From positions 124,001 through 188,000 of the forward strand of contig NZ_JAATHJ010000001.1 of the NCBI RefSeq assembly GCF_012034335.1: DNA of 64,000 nucleotides, given 5' to 3'. Positions 50,530 through 59,462 of this stretch are shown in pieces. The number at the start of each line of letters is the position of its first letter. The stretch's first letter is position 1. Position numbers and translations under genes: made by a program. This DNA comes from Alkalicoccus luteus (lineage in GTDB: Bacteria; Bacillota; Bacilli; Bacillales; Salisediminibacteriaceae). The notes beneath the pieces are model-generated. The model saw nothing but the letters and a program-made list of their open reading frames with translations, ran no database searches and was not told the DNA's origin.

Positions 50530-51165
50530 ATGGCGTGCACACGGGATAAGCAGCAAGTGATTAATCAGTATTTAGATGAGGAAATGACGCTGCTTGAATC
50601 AAAACAATTTGAAGAGCATCTTCACTCGTGTCCGGACTGTGAAAAGCATGTCCGGGAACTGAAAAAAACAACCGCCATCATTCAAAGTGCGTCCCATTTT
50701 GAAGCGCCGAAGGACTTTACTGCGGGGGTCATGGACAGGCTTCCGAAACAGTCAAAGACAAAGCGCTGGCAGCAGTGGATCCGCCGGCATCCAATCGTAC
50801 TCACGGCAGCTGTCTTTTTCCTCGTTTTCGTGACAAGCCTCTCAGCTGGATTTGGCGCAGAAGAGGAGATCGTCGTGAGAGGCGACGGGCACTTTATTAT
50901 AAACGAATCGGAGAGGACCGTCGTCATTCCGGAAGGAAGCGCCATTCAAGGCGATTTGTTTATCCGTAACGGCGATGTGGAAGTAAACGGAGAAGTAGCC
51001 GGCGACATTACGGTCGTCAACGGCCGTCATCTGCAGGCTTCCTCCGCCCAGATCAGTGGAGATATAGAAGAGATTAACCAGACCTTTGAATGGCTCTGGT
51101 TCGAAATGAAGACGCTCTGGAATGATGCAGTGCCGTTTTTAACACCGGCATCTGAAGAAGAATAG
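50530..51165 (+). CDS. rsiW: Anti-sigma-W factor RsiW
   Basis: 211 residues. N-terminal zinc anti-sigma domain with His30-x3-Cys34-x2-Cys37 (HLHSCPDC), a linker, one TM helix (about 88-108, IVLTAAVFFLVFVTSLSAGF) and an extracytoplasmic domain with GDLFIRNGDVEVNGEVAGDITVVNG beta repeats. It holds SigW at the membrane until two-step proteolysis (site-1 PrsW type, then RasP). ATG after AAAGGAG by 9 nt. A terminator follows, which also marks the left side of the MITE-like element. Confidence 0.95.
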   Translation: MACTRDKQQVINQYLDEEMTLLESKQFEEHLHSCPDCEKHVRELKKTTAIIQSASHFEAPKDFTAGVMDRLPKQSKTKRWQQWIRRHPIVLTAAVFFLVFVTSLSAGFGAEEEIVVRGDGHFIINESERTVVIPEGSAIQGDLFIRNGDVEVNGEVAGDITVVNGRHLQASSAQISGDIEEINQTFEWLWFEMKTLWNDAVPFLTPASEEE

Positions 51166-51172
51166 AGACGAT

Positions 51173-51203
51173 AAGGCTGGCTCCTCAAACATGGGCCAGC
51201 CTT
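51173..51203 (+). terminator. Terminator of sigW-rsiW (left copy of a duplicated hairpin)
   Basis: AAGGCTGGC/GCCAGCCTT stem (51173-51181, 51195-51203), loop TCCTCAAACATGG. Nearly the same hairpin occurs at 51656-51689. Confidence 0.8.
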
Positions 51204-51654
51204 CAGACTGTTGACAAAGTCAATTTACTTACATGTTTATTCATTTGGTTGTATTTCCCCGCTGCTTAGCGATCATGCCGTGGGCTTGTCTTCAGCTCTT
51301 TGGGCCCTGTATGAATGGAAGAAGGGCACGATGGGAGGGCGCGACTGTTTATTGCTTTCAAGATGAATTCCAGGACGAACTGGCATCCCTATTCCACATA
51401 GAAACGTCACATAACGAAAGGTTCCATCAGCACCTAATAAGCTCTTGCCAATCATAACCAGGCATGTGAACCATACTGTCAGCTGCCGGCATCGGAGGAC
51501 CTCGACTCCGTGAGGATCAGAACGAGGCGAAGATCCAGCGCTTCCGACGTCAGGAGGAAGCGGTTAGCTGAGCCCGTTCCCTCCGGAAAGCGAGTGTCCG
51601 CAGATACAGGCAGCTGCAAGGTTATTCACTTAAAAACACTTTATCGACACTCTG
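51204..51654. mobile_element. Candidate MITE-like insertion with terminal inverted repeats
   Basis: Inverted ends: CAGACTGTTGACAAAGT (51204-51220) and the reverse complement of 51638-51654, CAGAGTGTCGATAAAGT, 14 of 17 identical. On both sides lie copies of the same terminator, as if it had been duplicated. No transposase frame is inside; small frames (51233-51457, 51510-51764) lack ribosome sites. The interior carries the GGATC hairpin (51514-51536) and a GGAAAGCGAGTGTCCGC block of the kind scattered in alkaliphilic bacilli. TGACAAAGTCA of the left end also follows the glmM terminator (55727-55737). Confidence 0.5.
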
Positions 51655-51655
51655 C

Positions 51656-51689
51656 AGGCTGGCTCCTCAAACAGGAGCCAGCCTTTTTT
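51656..51689 (+). terminator. Right copy of the duplicated terminator
   Basis: 12-bp perfect stem AGGCTGGCTCCT/AGGAGCCAGCCT (51656-51667, 51673-51684) with six T; shares GGCTGGCTCCTCAAACA with the left copy. Confidence 0.88.
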
Positions 51690-51760
51690 GCGATAAACAT
51701 AAGGAATAAGCCAGATCATTCTAAAAGAAATGAAGGATTAGAATTGAAGCAGTTAGTCTG

Positions 51761-52000
51761 CTAAATCAGTGAAAGTGGTAATTCATTCGGCATTTCTCCG
51801 GAAAGTCTGCGGTCGGCAGCGAGGATGATAAATGCGTTAGTCCGCTGGCGGATGTTTAGACGCTGAATGAATTGGTTACCGCTTTGGAGAGCGGCGCAGA
51901 CAATGTTCAACATATACAGTGATTTTATGTCTTTCGGATCAACGGAGAACCGCCTGAATTCTATGAATTTCCCACGGTATTTTACGATAGGAGCCCGGTT
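51761..52000 (-). pseudogene. Possible coding remnant antisense to the cdaA leader
   Basis: A stop-free minus-strand frame of about 80 codons reads protein-like: KYRGKFIEFRRFSVDPKDIK, SLYMLNIVCAALQSGNQFIQ and RLNIRQRTNAFIILAADRRL, ending NELPLSLI. It has no ribosome site and only one internal Met, and its open frame runs on into cdaA in antisense. It may be a gene remnant or chance; I recognise no family. Confidence 0.25.
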
Positions 52001-52005
52001 AACTG

Positions 52006-52014
52006 TGATATAAT
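52006..52014 (+). promoter_or_regulatory. Extended -10 promoter of cdaA operon
   Basis: TGATATAAT: TG one base before a perfect TATAAT (52009-52014), 50 nt before cdaA. No -35 at normal spacing, as usual for extended -10 promoters. Confidence 0.6.
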
Positions 52015-52063
52015 GAGAATCGTTGGAATGTCTTGCCTGAGTAAAGGCGCTGGGGGAAACATT

Positions 52064-52882
52064 ATGCTGGAAGATCTCACCCTGCTGCGGGCACTCGCCA
52101 TCATTGTCGATGTCTCGCTGGTAGCTTTTGTTATCTATAAATTAATTATGGTTATACGCGGTACCCGGGCTGTGCAGCTCGTTAAGGGGATTACCGTTAT
52201 TTTAACTGTATGGTTTTTGAGCGGCTATTTAGGATTGAATACGCTGCAATGGATTATGCAGCAGGCAGTTACATACGGTCTACTCGCGATTATTATTATC
52301 TTTCAGCCCGAGCTTCGGCGTGCATTGGAACAGCTGGGCCGAGGCCGCTTTTTTCAGTCAACATCGTCGGCTGATGATCAGGAGGTGCGCCATTCCATTG
52401 AGCACATCATTACAGCTGCCAAGTATATGGGCAAGCGACGGATCGGAGCGCTCATGTCGATCGAACGCGATACAGGAATGACTGACTACATTGAAACCGG
52501 CACCCCGATGCATGCAGAGCTGACATCGGAGCTGCTGATTAACATTTTCATCCCAAATGCCCCGCTTCATGACGGGGCCGTTATTATAAAAGGAAACGAA
52601 ATTATGGCTGCAGGCTGCTACCTGCCGCTGTCTGAAAATCCGTTTATCTCCAAAGAGCTGGGTACGAGGCATCGTGCTGCTTTAGGAGTCAGCGAAGTGA
52701 CGGATTCGATTACAATTGCTGTGTCGGAAGAGACTGGAGGTATATCAATTACAAAAAACGGCGAGATGCACCGGAACCTGGAAGAGGACGGGCTACGCAG
52801 CATGCTGGAACGAGAACTGCTGAGCCGCCAGGAAACAAATGGTTCATCCCGCTGGCAGTGGGGAGGCCGCAAAAATGGATAA
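52064..52882 (+). CDS. cdaA: Diadenylate cyclase CdaA
   Basis: 272 residues. Makes c-di-AMP from two ATP, the essential messenger for potassium and osmolyte balance. Three N-terminal TM helices (about 9-30, 42-56, 62-80) and a DAC domain: FQPELRRALEQLGR, active-site motifs DGA (170-172 in PLHDGAVII) and RHR (202-204 in GTRHRAALG). Start ATG 52064 after GGGGG; the frame is open 51 nt upstream but lacks a ribosome site. Overlaps cdaR by 8 nt and is followed by glmM, the conserved trio in Firmicutes. Confidence 0.97.
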   Translation: MLEDLTLLRALAIIVDVSLVAFVIYKLIMVIRGTRAVQLVKGITVILTVWFLSGYLGLNTLQWIMQQAVTYGLLAIIIIFQPELRRALEQLGRGRFFQSTSSADDQEVRHSIEHIITAAKYMGKRRIGALMSIERDTGMTDYIETGTPMHAELTSELLINIFIPNAPLHDGAVIIKGNEIMAAGCYLPLSENPFISKELGTRHRAALGVSEVTDSITIAVSEETGGISITKNGEMHRNLEEDGLRSMLERELLSRQETNGSSRWQWGGRKNG

Positions 52883-54308
52883 GCTGTTCAGCAAAGGATG
52901 GTTCATTAAGCTGACATCCATTGTGATTGCGATTATGCTTTTCCTGATGGTGAATATGGACACACAGCCTCAGCAGGCCGGAGCAGGACTGCCGATTCCG
53001 GGAGTAACGAACGGTGAACGGGTGCTGGAGGAAGTGCCGTTGAACGTCTATTACGATGATGAACAATACGTGCTGACCGATGCACCGGATACGGTGCAGG
53101 TTGTGCTGCGCGGGCCGAACAGCGCGCTTACGCTCGGACAGGCGACACAGGGACAGCAGGAAATTTATATTGATCTGGAGAATGAAGAGGCAGGAACGCA
53201 CTATGAGCGAATTCAGCATCGGGGCTTTCCGCCGGATTTAAGAGTGTCGATCGTTCCCCTGACGGTGCAGGTGACACTGCAGGAGAGACAGACCGCTTCC
53301 TATCCGGTCGATATCCAGATTCTGAACGAAGAGGAGCTTGCCGAAGGATATACCATTGGTGAACCTGAGGCATCTCCGGGTACGATTGATGTAACTGCCG
53401 CATCGGGTATGCTGGAGCAGATTTCGCAGGTACGTGCCGCTGTCGACGTGAGCGGCCGGTCAGAGAGTTTTACAGATACCGCTTCTGTGGTATTATATGA
53501 TGAGTCTGGAAATGAAATGGGCATCAACGCAGACCCGCCAGCCGTAGATGTGACCGTTCCGATCACAAGTCCGAATAAATCGGTTCCGCTCCGGATGAGC
53601 CGCAACGGTGAGCTTGCGGACGGAATGGCAATTGATTCGGTGAGCATTGAGCCGGAGGAAGTGACGGTTTACGGGCCAGTCGATGTTCTTAACGAAATAT
53701 CCGTAATTGATCTTGACGATCTTGATTTAGATGAAATAGAAGGCGATACAACGCTGACAGTACCCGTGCCCGTACCGGATGGGGTGGAGCGTGTGGAGCC
53801 GGGAGAAGTGACGGTTGATATTGATATGACTGCAGAAGAAGAGCGGGAGTTCTCTTCTTTCTCTATTGATGTCGAATCACTCCCGAATACCTGGACATTT
53901 AATTTCCCGGGAAATGAAGACGGGACGTTTACGCTTCGGGCACTTGGGAGTTCGGAGCAGCTTGACCGGCTTAGCCGCGAGGATATCGAGGCTTCGGTAG
54001 ACGTTGACGGCCTGGAAGCAGGTACTCATACTGTCTCTTTGGCGATTGGGGGCCCGCAGAACGTCCGCTTTCCACAGCATGGGTCCGACGTGGAAATCAC
54101 CATTGAGGACGATAACAGCAGCGATGCGGTAAATGAGAATGAGCCAAATGCATCCGAAGAATCGCAGGAGAACGAAACCAATGAAGCTGCTGAAGAAAAT
54201 GAAGAAGTGAACGAGCCGGAAAACGATCAAGAAGAAAACACCAACGATAATAACGAGCCGGATGAACCGGCAGACGATAATTCGACGATAAATGAAGATG
54301 AAGAATAG
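52875..54308 (+). CDS. cdaR: CdaA regulator CdaR (YbbR)
   Basis: 477 residues. One N-terminal TM helix (about 8-27, WFIKLTSIVIAIMLFLMVNM), then four extracytoplasmic YbbR repeats, recognisable by VPLNVYYDDE, YPVDIQILNEEELAEGY, VPLRMSRNGELADGMAI and FSIDVESLPNTW openings. It binds CdaA and modulates its activity. The last ~65 residues are an Asn/Glu/Asp-rich tail (from about residue 412), resembling the tail of the binding protein at 10545. ATG 52875 lies inside the cdaA end, with GGGAGG 8 nt before. Confidence 0.95.
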   Translation: MDKLFSKGWFIKLTSIVIAIMLFLMVNMDTQPQQAGAGLPIPGVTNGERVLEEVPLNVYYDDEQYVLTDAPDTVQVVLRGPNSALTLGQATQGQQEIYIDLENEEAGTHYERIQHRGFPPDLRVSIVPLTVQVTLQERQTASYPVDIQILNEEELAEGYTIGEPEASPGTIDVTAASGMLEQISQVRAAVDVSGRSESFTDTASVVLYDESGNEMGINADPPAVDVTVPITSPNKSVPLRMSRNGELADGMAIDSVSIEPEEVTVYGPVDVLNEISVIDLDDLDLDEIEGDTTLTVPVPVPDGVERVEPGEVTVDIDMTAEEEREFSSFSIDVESLPNTWTFNFPGNEDGTFTLRALGSSEQLDRLSREDIEASVDVDGLEAGTHTVSLAIGGPQNVRFPQHGSDVEITIEDDNSSDAVNENEPNASEESQENETNEAAEENEEVNEPENDQEENTNDNNEPDEPADDNSTINEDEE

Positions 54309-54320
54309 GAGAGATATTGG

Positions 54321-55685
54321 ATGGGGAAATTCTTTGGTACAGACGGAGTCCGCGGTACAGCCAACACAGAGCTGACGCCGGAACTCGCGTTTAAACTGGG
54401 ACGCTTCGGCGGCTACGTTCTGACAAAAGAGACGAGCAAGCCGAAGATTTTAATTGGCCGGGATACACGTATTTCCGGACACATGCTGGAAAGTGCTCTC
54501 GTAGCTGGTCTTTTGTCGATTGGGGCAGAGGTGATGCGCCTCGGTGTTATTACAACTCCCGGTGTAGCGTATTTAACGAAAGCACTCAGTGCAGATGCTG
54601 GCGTTATGATTTCAGCGTCGCACAATCCGGTGCCGGATAACGGGATTAAGTTTTTCGGATCAGACGGCTTTAAGCTGCTTGACGCGCAGGAAGACGAAAT
54701 TGAGAAACTGCTTCATCTCGAAGACGATATGGAAGATGATCTTCCGCGTCCGGTCGGCGGCGATATCGGTGTCGTCAGCGACTATTTTGAAGGCGGACAG
54801 AAGTATCTCCGCTACCTGAAGCAGACAGTAGACAGTGATTTCTCCGGTCTTCATATTGCTCTCGACTGTGCAAACGGAGCAGCTTCACCGCTCGCAAACC
54901 ATTTGTTTGCGGATCTGGAAGCAGAGGAAATTTCCTGTATCGGTTCTTCGCCAAACGGGGTGAACATTAACGAACAGGTCGGTTCCACTCACCCGGAAGT
55001 GCTTGTGGATCTTGTGAAGGAAAAAGGAGCAGATATCGGCCTTGCGTTTGATGGAGATGCGGATCGTCTGATTGCGGTCGACGAAAAGGGGCAAATCGTA
55101 GACGGGGATCAGATCATGTACATCTGTGCCAAATATTTGAACGCCCGCGGCGACCTGAAGCAGAACACGCTTGTCACGACTGTGATGAGTAACCTGGGGC
55201 TTTACAAAGCGCTTGAGCAGGAAGGCATCGCAACGAAGCAGACGGCTGTCGGCGACCGCTACGTGATGGAAGCAATGCGTAACGGCGATTACAGCCTCGG
55301 CGGTGAACAGTCCGGACATTTGATCTTCCTCGATCATTCAACTACCGGCGATGGACTGCTCTCAGCTCTTCAGCTCGTGCAGATCGTTAAAACATGCGGC
55401 AAGCCGTTATCCGAGCTTGCAGCGGAAGTACCAAAGTATCCGCAGAAGCTTGTAAACGTCCGCGTGCAGGATAAGCATGCGCTCGCAGGTAATTCGGTCA
55501 TCAAAGCGGAGATCGATGCAGTAGAATCGGAAATGAACGGCGAGGGCCGTATTCTCGTCCGGCCATCCGGTACAGAACCGCTCGTCCGCGTGATGGCGGA
55601 AGCACCGACAGCTGAAACGTGTGATAAGTATGTCGCGAAAGTCGTTGACATCGTAAAGCAGGAGCTTGGCAGCCTGCAGAAATAA
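54321..55685 (+). CDS. glmM: Phosphoglucosamine mutase
   Basis: 454 residues. Interconverts glucosamine-6-P and glucosamine-1-P for UDP-GlcNAc synthesis. Phosphoserine Ser100 in [14 protein letters not shown], metal loop [10 protein letters not shown], sugar-binding [10 protein letters not shown] and phosphate-binding [12 protein letters not shown]. Starts [12 protein letters not shown] as nearly all GlmM do. TAGGAGAG precedes the ATG. CdaA is known to interact with GlmM, and the genes share this operon. A strong terminator follows. Confidence 0.97.
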   Translation: MGKFFGTDGVRGTANTELTPELAFKLGRFGGYVLTKETSKPKILIGRDTRISGHMLESALVAGLLSIGAEVMRLGVITTPGVAYLTKALSADAGVMISASHNPVPDNGIKFFGSDGFKLLDAQEDEIEKLLHLEDDMEDDLPRPVGGDIGVVSDYFEGGQKYLRYLKQTVDSDFSGLHIALDCANGAASPLANHLFADLEAEEISCIGSSPNGVNINEQVGSTHPEVLVDLVKEKGADIGLAFDGDADRLIAVDEKGQIVDGDQIMYICAKYLNARGDLKQNTLVTTVMSNLGLYKALEQEGIATKQTAVGDRYVMEAMRNGDYSLGGEQSGHLIFLDHSTTGDGLLSALQLVQIVKTCGKPLSELAAEVPKYPQKLVNVRVQDKHALAGNSVIKAEIDAVESEMNGEGRILVRPSGTEPLVRVMAEAPTAETCDKYVAKVVDIVKQELGSLQK

Positions 55686-55719
55686 GGAAAAGGCCGTCCC
55701 AAATGGGGCGGCCTTTTCC
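55686..55719 (+). terminator. Terminator of cdaA-cdaR-glmM
   Basis: 11-bp stem GGAAAAGGCCG/CGGCCTTTTCC (55686-55696, 55709-55719), extended by TCCC/GGGG. Followed by TGACAAAGTCA, shared with the element at 51204. Confidence 0.9.
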
Positions 55720-55784
55720 ATGCTGGTGACAAAGTCACGCTGACTGCATCCTTTCCGATTATCCAGCCGTTCAAGATCGAACGG

Positions 55785-56933
55785 CTATGAGGCTTGAATG
55801 GCTTCGTACAGTTCGGCTGCTTTTTGTACGATCGGGCTGTCCGGATCGAGGCCGCTGATCGTCCCAAGCACGAAAAAAGCAGGGCTTACAGCCAGCTGCT
55901 GGTGAAGCTGTGCTGCTTCTTCGTCCTGGAGGTTATCATAAGCGAGTGCGGCTGCAATTGTGCGGAGAAGCGCTTCCGGGTTCATGCCGCGTTCCTCCAG
56001 CTGAAGAGCAGGACTCAAAAGTCGTTCCCGTGCACCAAGCTTTTTCAATGGCTGCCGGGCAACACGGTCGATGGAATCAGACAGAGCATCGTTCTCAAAG
56101 CGGCTGATCGTTGTCTGAATATAAGCGGCATGGGTGTCTGGATCAAAGCCGTACTTTGCTGTAAGCAGTTTTCCAGTTTCCTGCAGCGCGCTTTCCACCT
56201 CACTGCGGACCTCGTTGTCTTTCATCGCCTCCTGAACGGTGGCATGCTGCCTCTGCCAGCCGTGATAGGCTGCGGCAGCGTGACCGGTGTTCACCGTGAA
56301 CAGCTTGCGCTCAATGTAGGCATCAAGATCATCGACGTAGTGAATACCTTCGATTGGCGGCACTGGACCGTGAATCGCTTTTTTCTCAACGGTCCATTCG
56401 TAAAACGGTTCAACGAGCACATCGAGCGGATTAGACTGTTCCTGAATGGGAACAATTCGGTCCACGGCAGCATTTGGCCAGCTGATCAGGGCTTCTGCCT
56501 GACTGGATTCCTCTTTGGAAAGGAGTTCCTCCACGTGAGCCCGCAGCATATCGGTGCCGCCGACTGCGTTTTCACAGGCGATGACGGTTAGGGGGAGGGC
56601 AGAGTCGAGTCGCTCCTTAACGGCCTCTGCGAGCACCGGGGCAAGATGCTTTAGAACAGGTGCACCAACCGCTGTTGTAACAAGGTCTGCTTCTCGCAGC
56701 GCAGTGAGAAGTTCTTCTTTCTCATGCTGCGAATGCAGACCGGTAAAGTTCGTTATTGTTTCCGGCTTTTGATCGGGTGCGGCAAAAAAAATCTGATAGC
56801 TGTCCTCCTGCTTCAACAGCCTGATCAGCTCGTCGTTCACATCTGCAAACGTCACCTGGCAGCCTGCACGGTGCAACAGCTGGCCGATAAATCCGCGGCC
56901 GATATTGCCGGCACCGAAATGGACGGCCTTCAT
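55785..56933 (-). CDS. mtlD: Mannitol-1-phosphate 5-dehydrogenase
   Basis: 382 residues. Oxidises mannitol-1-P to fructose-6-P with NAD. N-terminal Rossmann motif MKAVHFGAGNIGRGFIGQLL, central ACENAVGGTDMLR and the catalytic region with KLFTVNTGHAAAAYHG (Lys/His pair of the polyol dehydrogenase family). Its ATG directly abuts the mtlF stop. Last gene of the minus-strand mannitol operon mtlA-mtlR-mtlF-mtlD. No clear terminator is visible between it and glmM's convergent terminator. Confidence 0.96.
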   Translation of the reverse strand: MKAVHFGAGNIGRGFIGQLLHRAGCQVTFADVNDELIRLLKQEDSYQIFFAAPDQKPETITNFTGLHSQHEKEELLTALREADLVTTAVGAPVLKHLAPVLAEAVKERLDSALPLTVIACENAVGGTDMLRAHVEELLSKEESSQAEALISWPNAAVDRIVPIQEQSNPLDVLVEPFYEWTVEKKAIHGPVPPIEGIHYVDDLDAYIERKLFTVNTGHAAAAYHGWQRQHATVQEAMKDNEVRSEVESALQETGKLLTAKYGFDPDTHAAYIQTTISRFENDALSDSIDRVARQPLKKLGARERLLSPALQLEERGMNPEALLRTIAAALAYDNLQDEEAAQLHQQLAVSPAFFVLGTISGLDPDSPIVQKAAELYEAIQAS

Positions 56934-57371
56934 TTACTCTACCTCTTGGAACATGTCGAGCAGTTCCTGCTTCGTCGTCGCTTTAAGCATTTTTTCTACA
57001 TTCGCTTCCTCGGAGCAGAGAATCGCGATTTTGGAGAGAATCTCAAGGTGTTCATTATCCTTGCCTGCGATGCCGAACACGAGCTTGGCAGTGTTGCCGT
57101 TTCCGTACTCCACGCCTTCAGGAATTTGCAATACAGACAGCCCTGAATAGTGAACGCTGCTTTTTGCATCGTCGGTGCCGTGCGGAATAGCCACTCCATT
57201 GCCCATAAAGGTGGAGGTAATTTCTTCCCGCTCGAACATTTTGTCGATGTAGCCGGCATCGGTGTAGCCGCCGTCTACAAGAATCTGGCCGGCTTTGCGG
57301 ATGGCGTCCTTCTGATCGGCTGCTTTTACTCCAAGCTGAATGTTTTCCTCTGGCAGAATCGCTTTTGTCAT
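56934..57371 (-). CDS. mtlF: Mannitol PTS EIIA component
   Basis: 145 residues, free-standing EIIA of the Mtl/Fru type. Active-site His in NGVAIPHGTDDAK, the conserved G-x-A-I-P-H motif. It accepts phosphate from HPr and passes it to the EIIB domain of MtlA; it may also phosphorylate MtlR. ATG after AAAAGGAG. Lies between mtlR and mtlD. Confidence 0.96.
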   Translation of the reverse strand: MTKAILPEENIQLGVKAADQKDAIRKAGQILVDGGYTDAGYIDKMFEREEITSTFMGNGVAIPHGTDDAKSSVHYSGLSVLQIPEGVEYGNGNTAKLVFGIAGKDNEHLEILSKIAILCSEEANVEKMLKATTKQELLDMFQEVE

Positions 57372-57392
57372 AGTGATGCACTCCTTTTAATC

Positions 57393-59444
57393 TTAGTTAA
57401 TGCCGCGGATGAGCTGCAGAAACTCTCCGCTCATAAAATCTTTTACGTCTTTTTCCGTTCCTTCTGCAAACAGGCGGAGGGAGGTGTCGTTTTTCACAAT
57501 CATGCTGCTGATGCGGCTCAGCATGCTGCTTTCTATTTCGTTCATCTGCTGCGGGGCGAGCATAAGCAGGATCCGGCGAACGTAAATGGTGGATCCGTCC
57601 ATGGCCTGGACCGGTTCCTCCTGTATCCGTTCGAGAATCAGAAACACGGGCTCGCGTACTTCACTCGTTCTGGCATGGTAGAGAGCAAGCTGCGTATTCG
57701 GCAGACCGACTCCCGATAGTTTTGTACGTTCCTGAAGCGCGCGAGTCACAGCTTCCGCATCGCCGACAAAGCCTTTTCCCTGCAAATAGAGCAGCGTATT
57801 GTACAAGCTCGTCCAAAACGGAACAGAGGTTGATTCCTGAATGAGTTCGACGTGCTGCATCAGATGCAGGGCAGCGTTCAGCTGTGACTGCATCGATTCA
57901 AGAGATCCTTCAGGCTCCGACTGTTGAGGCTGCTCGCGTTTTCCGGGCTTACGGCCCATGTAGCGTTCAATTGCAGCGAGCTCTTCTTCAGTGACGAACG
58001 GATTTACCTGAATATGATCGTACTGCTCATCGAGAGCGATAGTTGAGATAATTAAATCTCCCGGATCGAGCTGCTTCTGCTCTAATTCATATACAGACAG
58101 CTGTTCCATTGACGTAATTTGCGGAAACTCCCGCTTCAGCCGGGCGGCCATCATTTTAGATGAACCGATACCGGTGGAGCAGATCACGTAGGCGTGATAT
58201 TCCCGGCCGTCATCCAGCTCCAGGGCGGAACCGAAATGAAGGACGAGAAAACCGACTTCGTCTTCCGGCACCGGCAGGTCGGCAAACACATGTCCGGCTG
58301 CATCCTGAACAGCGTTGAAAAGCTCCGGATACTTCGATTGGATCGTTTCCTTCAAAGGGTTGTGAATGCTCATCTGCTGCTGCATCCGGTATAAAGCCGG
58401 ACTTAGGTGAGCGGTAAGCCCCTGTTCCAGCGCATGGCCGGCAAAGGTCGTGCCATACCGATCAGACACGTGCCGGATCAATCTTCCGGCGAGGAACGAG
58501 ATGTCGAGATCCGGATCGGCTTGAAACTGCGTGTCCCGCTGCAGCTTGGCGCCGCGCAGATGCATGGTAATGTAGCCGATTTCGGTCTCTGGAATGGATA
58601 AGGAGAGCCTTTCTTCCAAACGAGCTGCTAACGATGCGGCGAGCGGAAATTCCTGTTTATCACGAAGCCGGGCCAGCAGCTCCTCTTTCATCTGTACCCG
58701 TTCCCCAAGCTGAATACGCTCTAATGCGAGGGTGAGATGCACGACGAGAGCGGCATAGGAAGAATCAGCGATCGGTACCGGCAGCTGACGGTTGACTTCT
58801 TCAACTGCCTGCTCCACCTCCTGGATCCGTTCCTCATCGACAAAGCCGAGCAGCTGGTCGGCAATTGCTTTCGTTCGTCCGCCTGTTTCCGCGAGCGTTC
58901 GCCGGCGGATAAAACGAAGCAGATCCGTGTCATTCAGATGATCAGCGAGCAGGGCACGAATCGCACGGCGCTTCGAAGCCTCCTCACCGGCGGCCTGAAT
59001 ACCAAAGCCGCGCCGGCGTAAGAGCGTGAGCTGATGATCTTCCATCCACGAAGTTAATTTATCCAGATCGTTTCGAACTGTCGCTTCAGTGATATGAAGC
59101 TCCGAGGCCAGGGCCTGCAGCTTTACCGGCTCTGTCGCTGTCAGCAGCTTATACGAGAGCAGCAGCTGACGCTGTTCGGGGAGAAAGTCGATGCTGCGAG
59201 CTTCTGAAAGGTCGTTCGTAAGTGTCTGAAGCTCGCTGTCTGGTCCGGAAAGGCGCAGACCGGTTCCTGATTTTTTCTCCAGAGTCAGCTCATACGGCTG
59301 CAGCAGGCTGTCAAATGTCGTCAGGTCGCGGTGGATGGTGCGTTCACTGACATCCAGCGCTTCGGCCAGATAGGCAACCGTCACCCCTTCCGGATGAGCA
59401 AGCAGCTCATCCAGAATGCGGCGGTCGCGGGCGGACACATACAT
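57393..59444 (-). CDS. mtlR: Mannitol operon activator MtlR (PRD-containing)
   Basis: 683 residues, close to B. subtilis MtlR (694). Order: N-terminal HTH (RRILDELLAHPEGVTVAYLAEALDVSERTIHRDL), a second HTH (KLQALASELHITEATVRNDLDKL), two PTS regulation domains (about 185-400, His in LHLRGAKL- and LHFGSAL-type motifs), an EIIB-Gat-like domain (CSTGIGSSKMMAARLKREFPQI, carrying the regulatory Cys) and a C-terminal EIIA-like domain. It is controlled by phosphorylation through HPr and the mannitol PTS. ATG 59444 after TGGAGGA. It sits between mtlA and mtlF. Confidence 0.95.
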   Translation of the reverse strand: MYVSARDRRILDELLAHPEGVTVAYLAEALDVSERTIHRDLTTFDSLLQPYELTLEKKSGTGLRLSGPDSELQTLTNDLSEARSIDFLPEQRQLLLSYKLLTATEPVKLQALASELHITEATVRNDLDKLTSWMEDHQLTLLRRRGFGIQAAGEEASKRRAIRALLADHLNDTDLLRFIRRRTLAETGGRTKAIADQLLGFVDEERIQEVEQAVEEVNRQLPVPIADSSYAALVVHLTLALERIQLGERVQMKEELLARLRDKQEFPLAASLAARLEERLSLSIPETEIGYITMHLRGAKLQRDTQFQADPDLDISFLAGRLIRHVSDRYGTTFAGHALEQGLTAHLSPALYRMQQQMSIHNPLKETIQSKYPELFNAVQDAAGHVFADLPVPEDEVGFLVLHFGSALELDDGREYHAYVICSTGIGSSKMMAARLKREFPQITSMEQLSVYELEQKQLDPGDLIISTIALDEQYDHIQVNPFVTEEELAAIERYMGRKPGKREQPQQSEPEGSLESMQSQLNAALHLMQHVELIQESTSVPFWTSLYNTLLYLQGKGFVGDAEAVTRALQERTKLSGVGLPNTQLALYHARTSEVREPVFLILERIQEEPVQAMDGSTIYVRRILLMLAPQQMNEIESSMLSRISSMIVKNDTSLRLFAEGTEKDVKDFMSGEFLQLIRGIN

Positions 59445-59462
59445 AGACGATCCTCCAGTCTC

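Noticed and set aside
51233-51764. Small transposase or ORF inside the MITE-like element
   Set aside because: The frames at 51233-51457 and 51510-51764 lack ribosome sites and transposase motifs.
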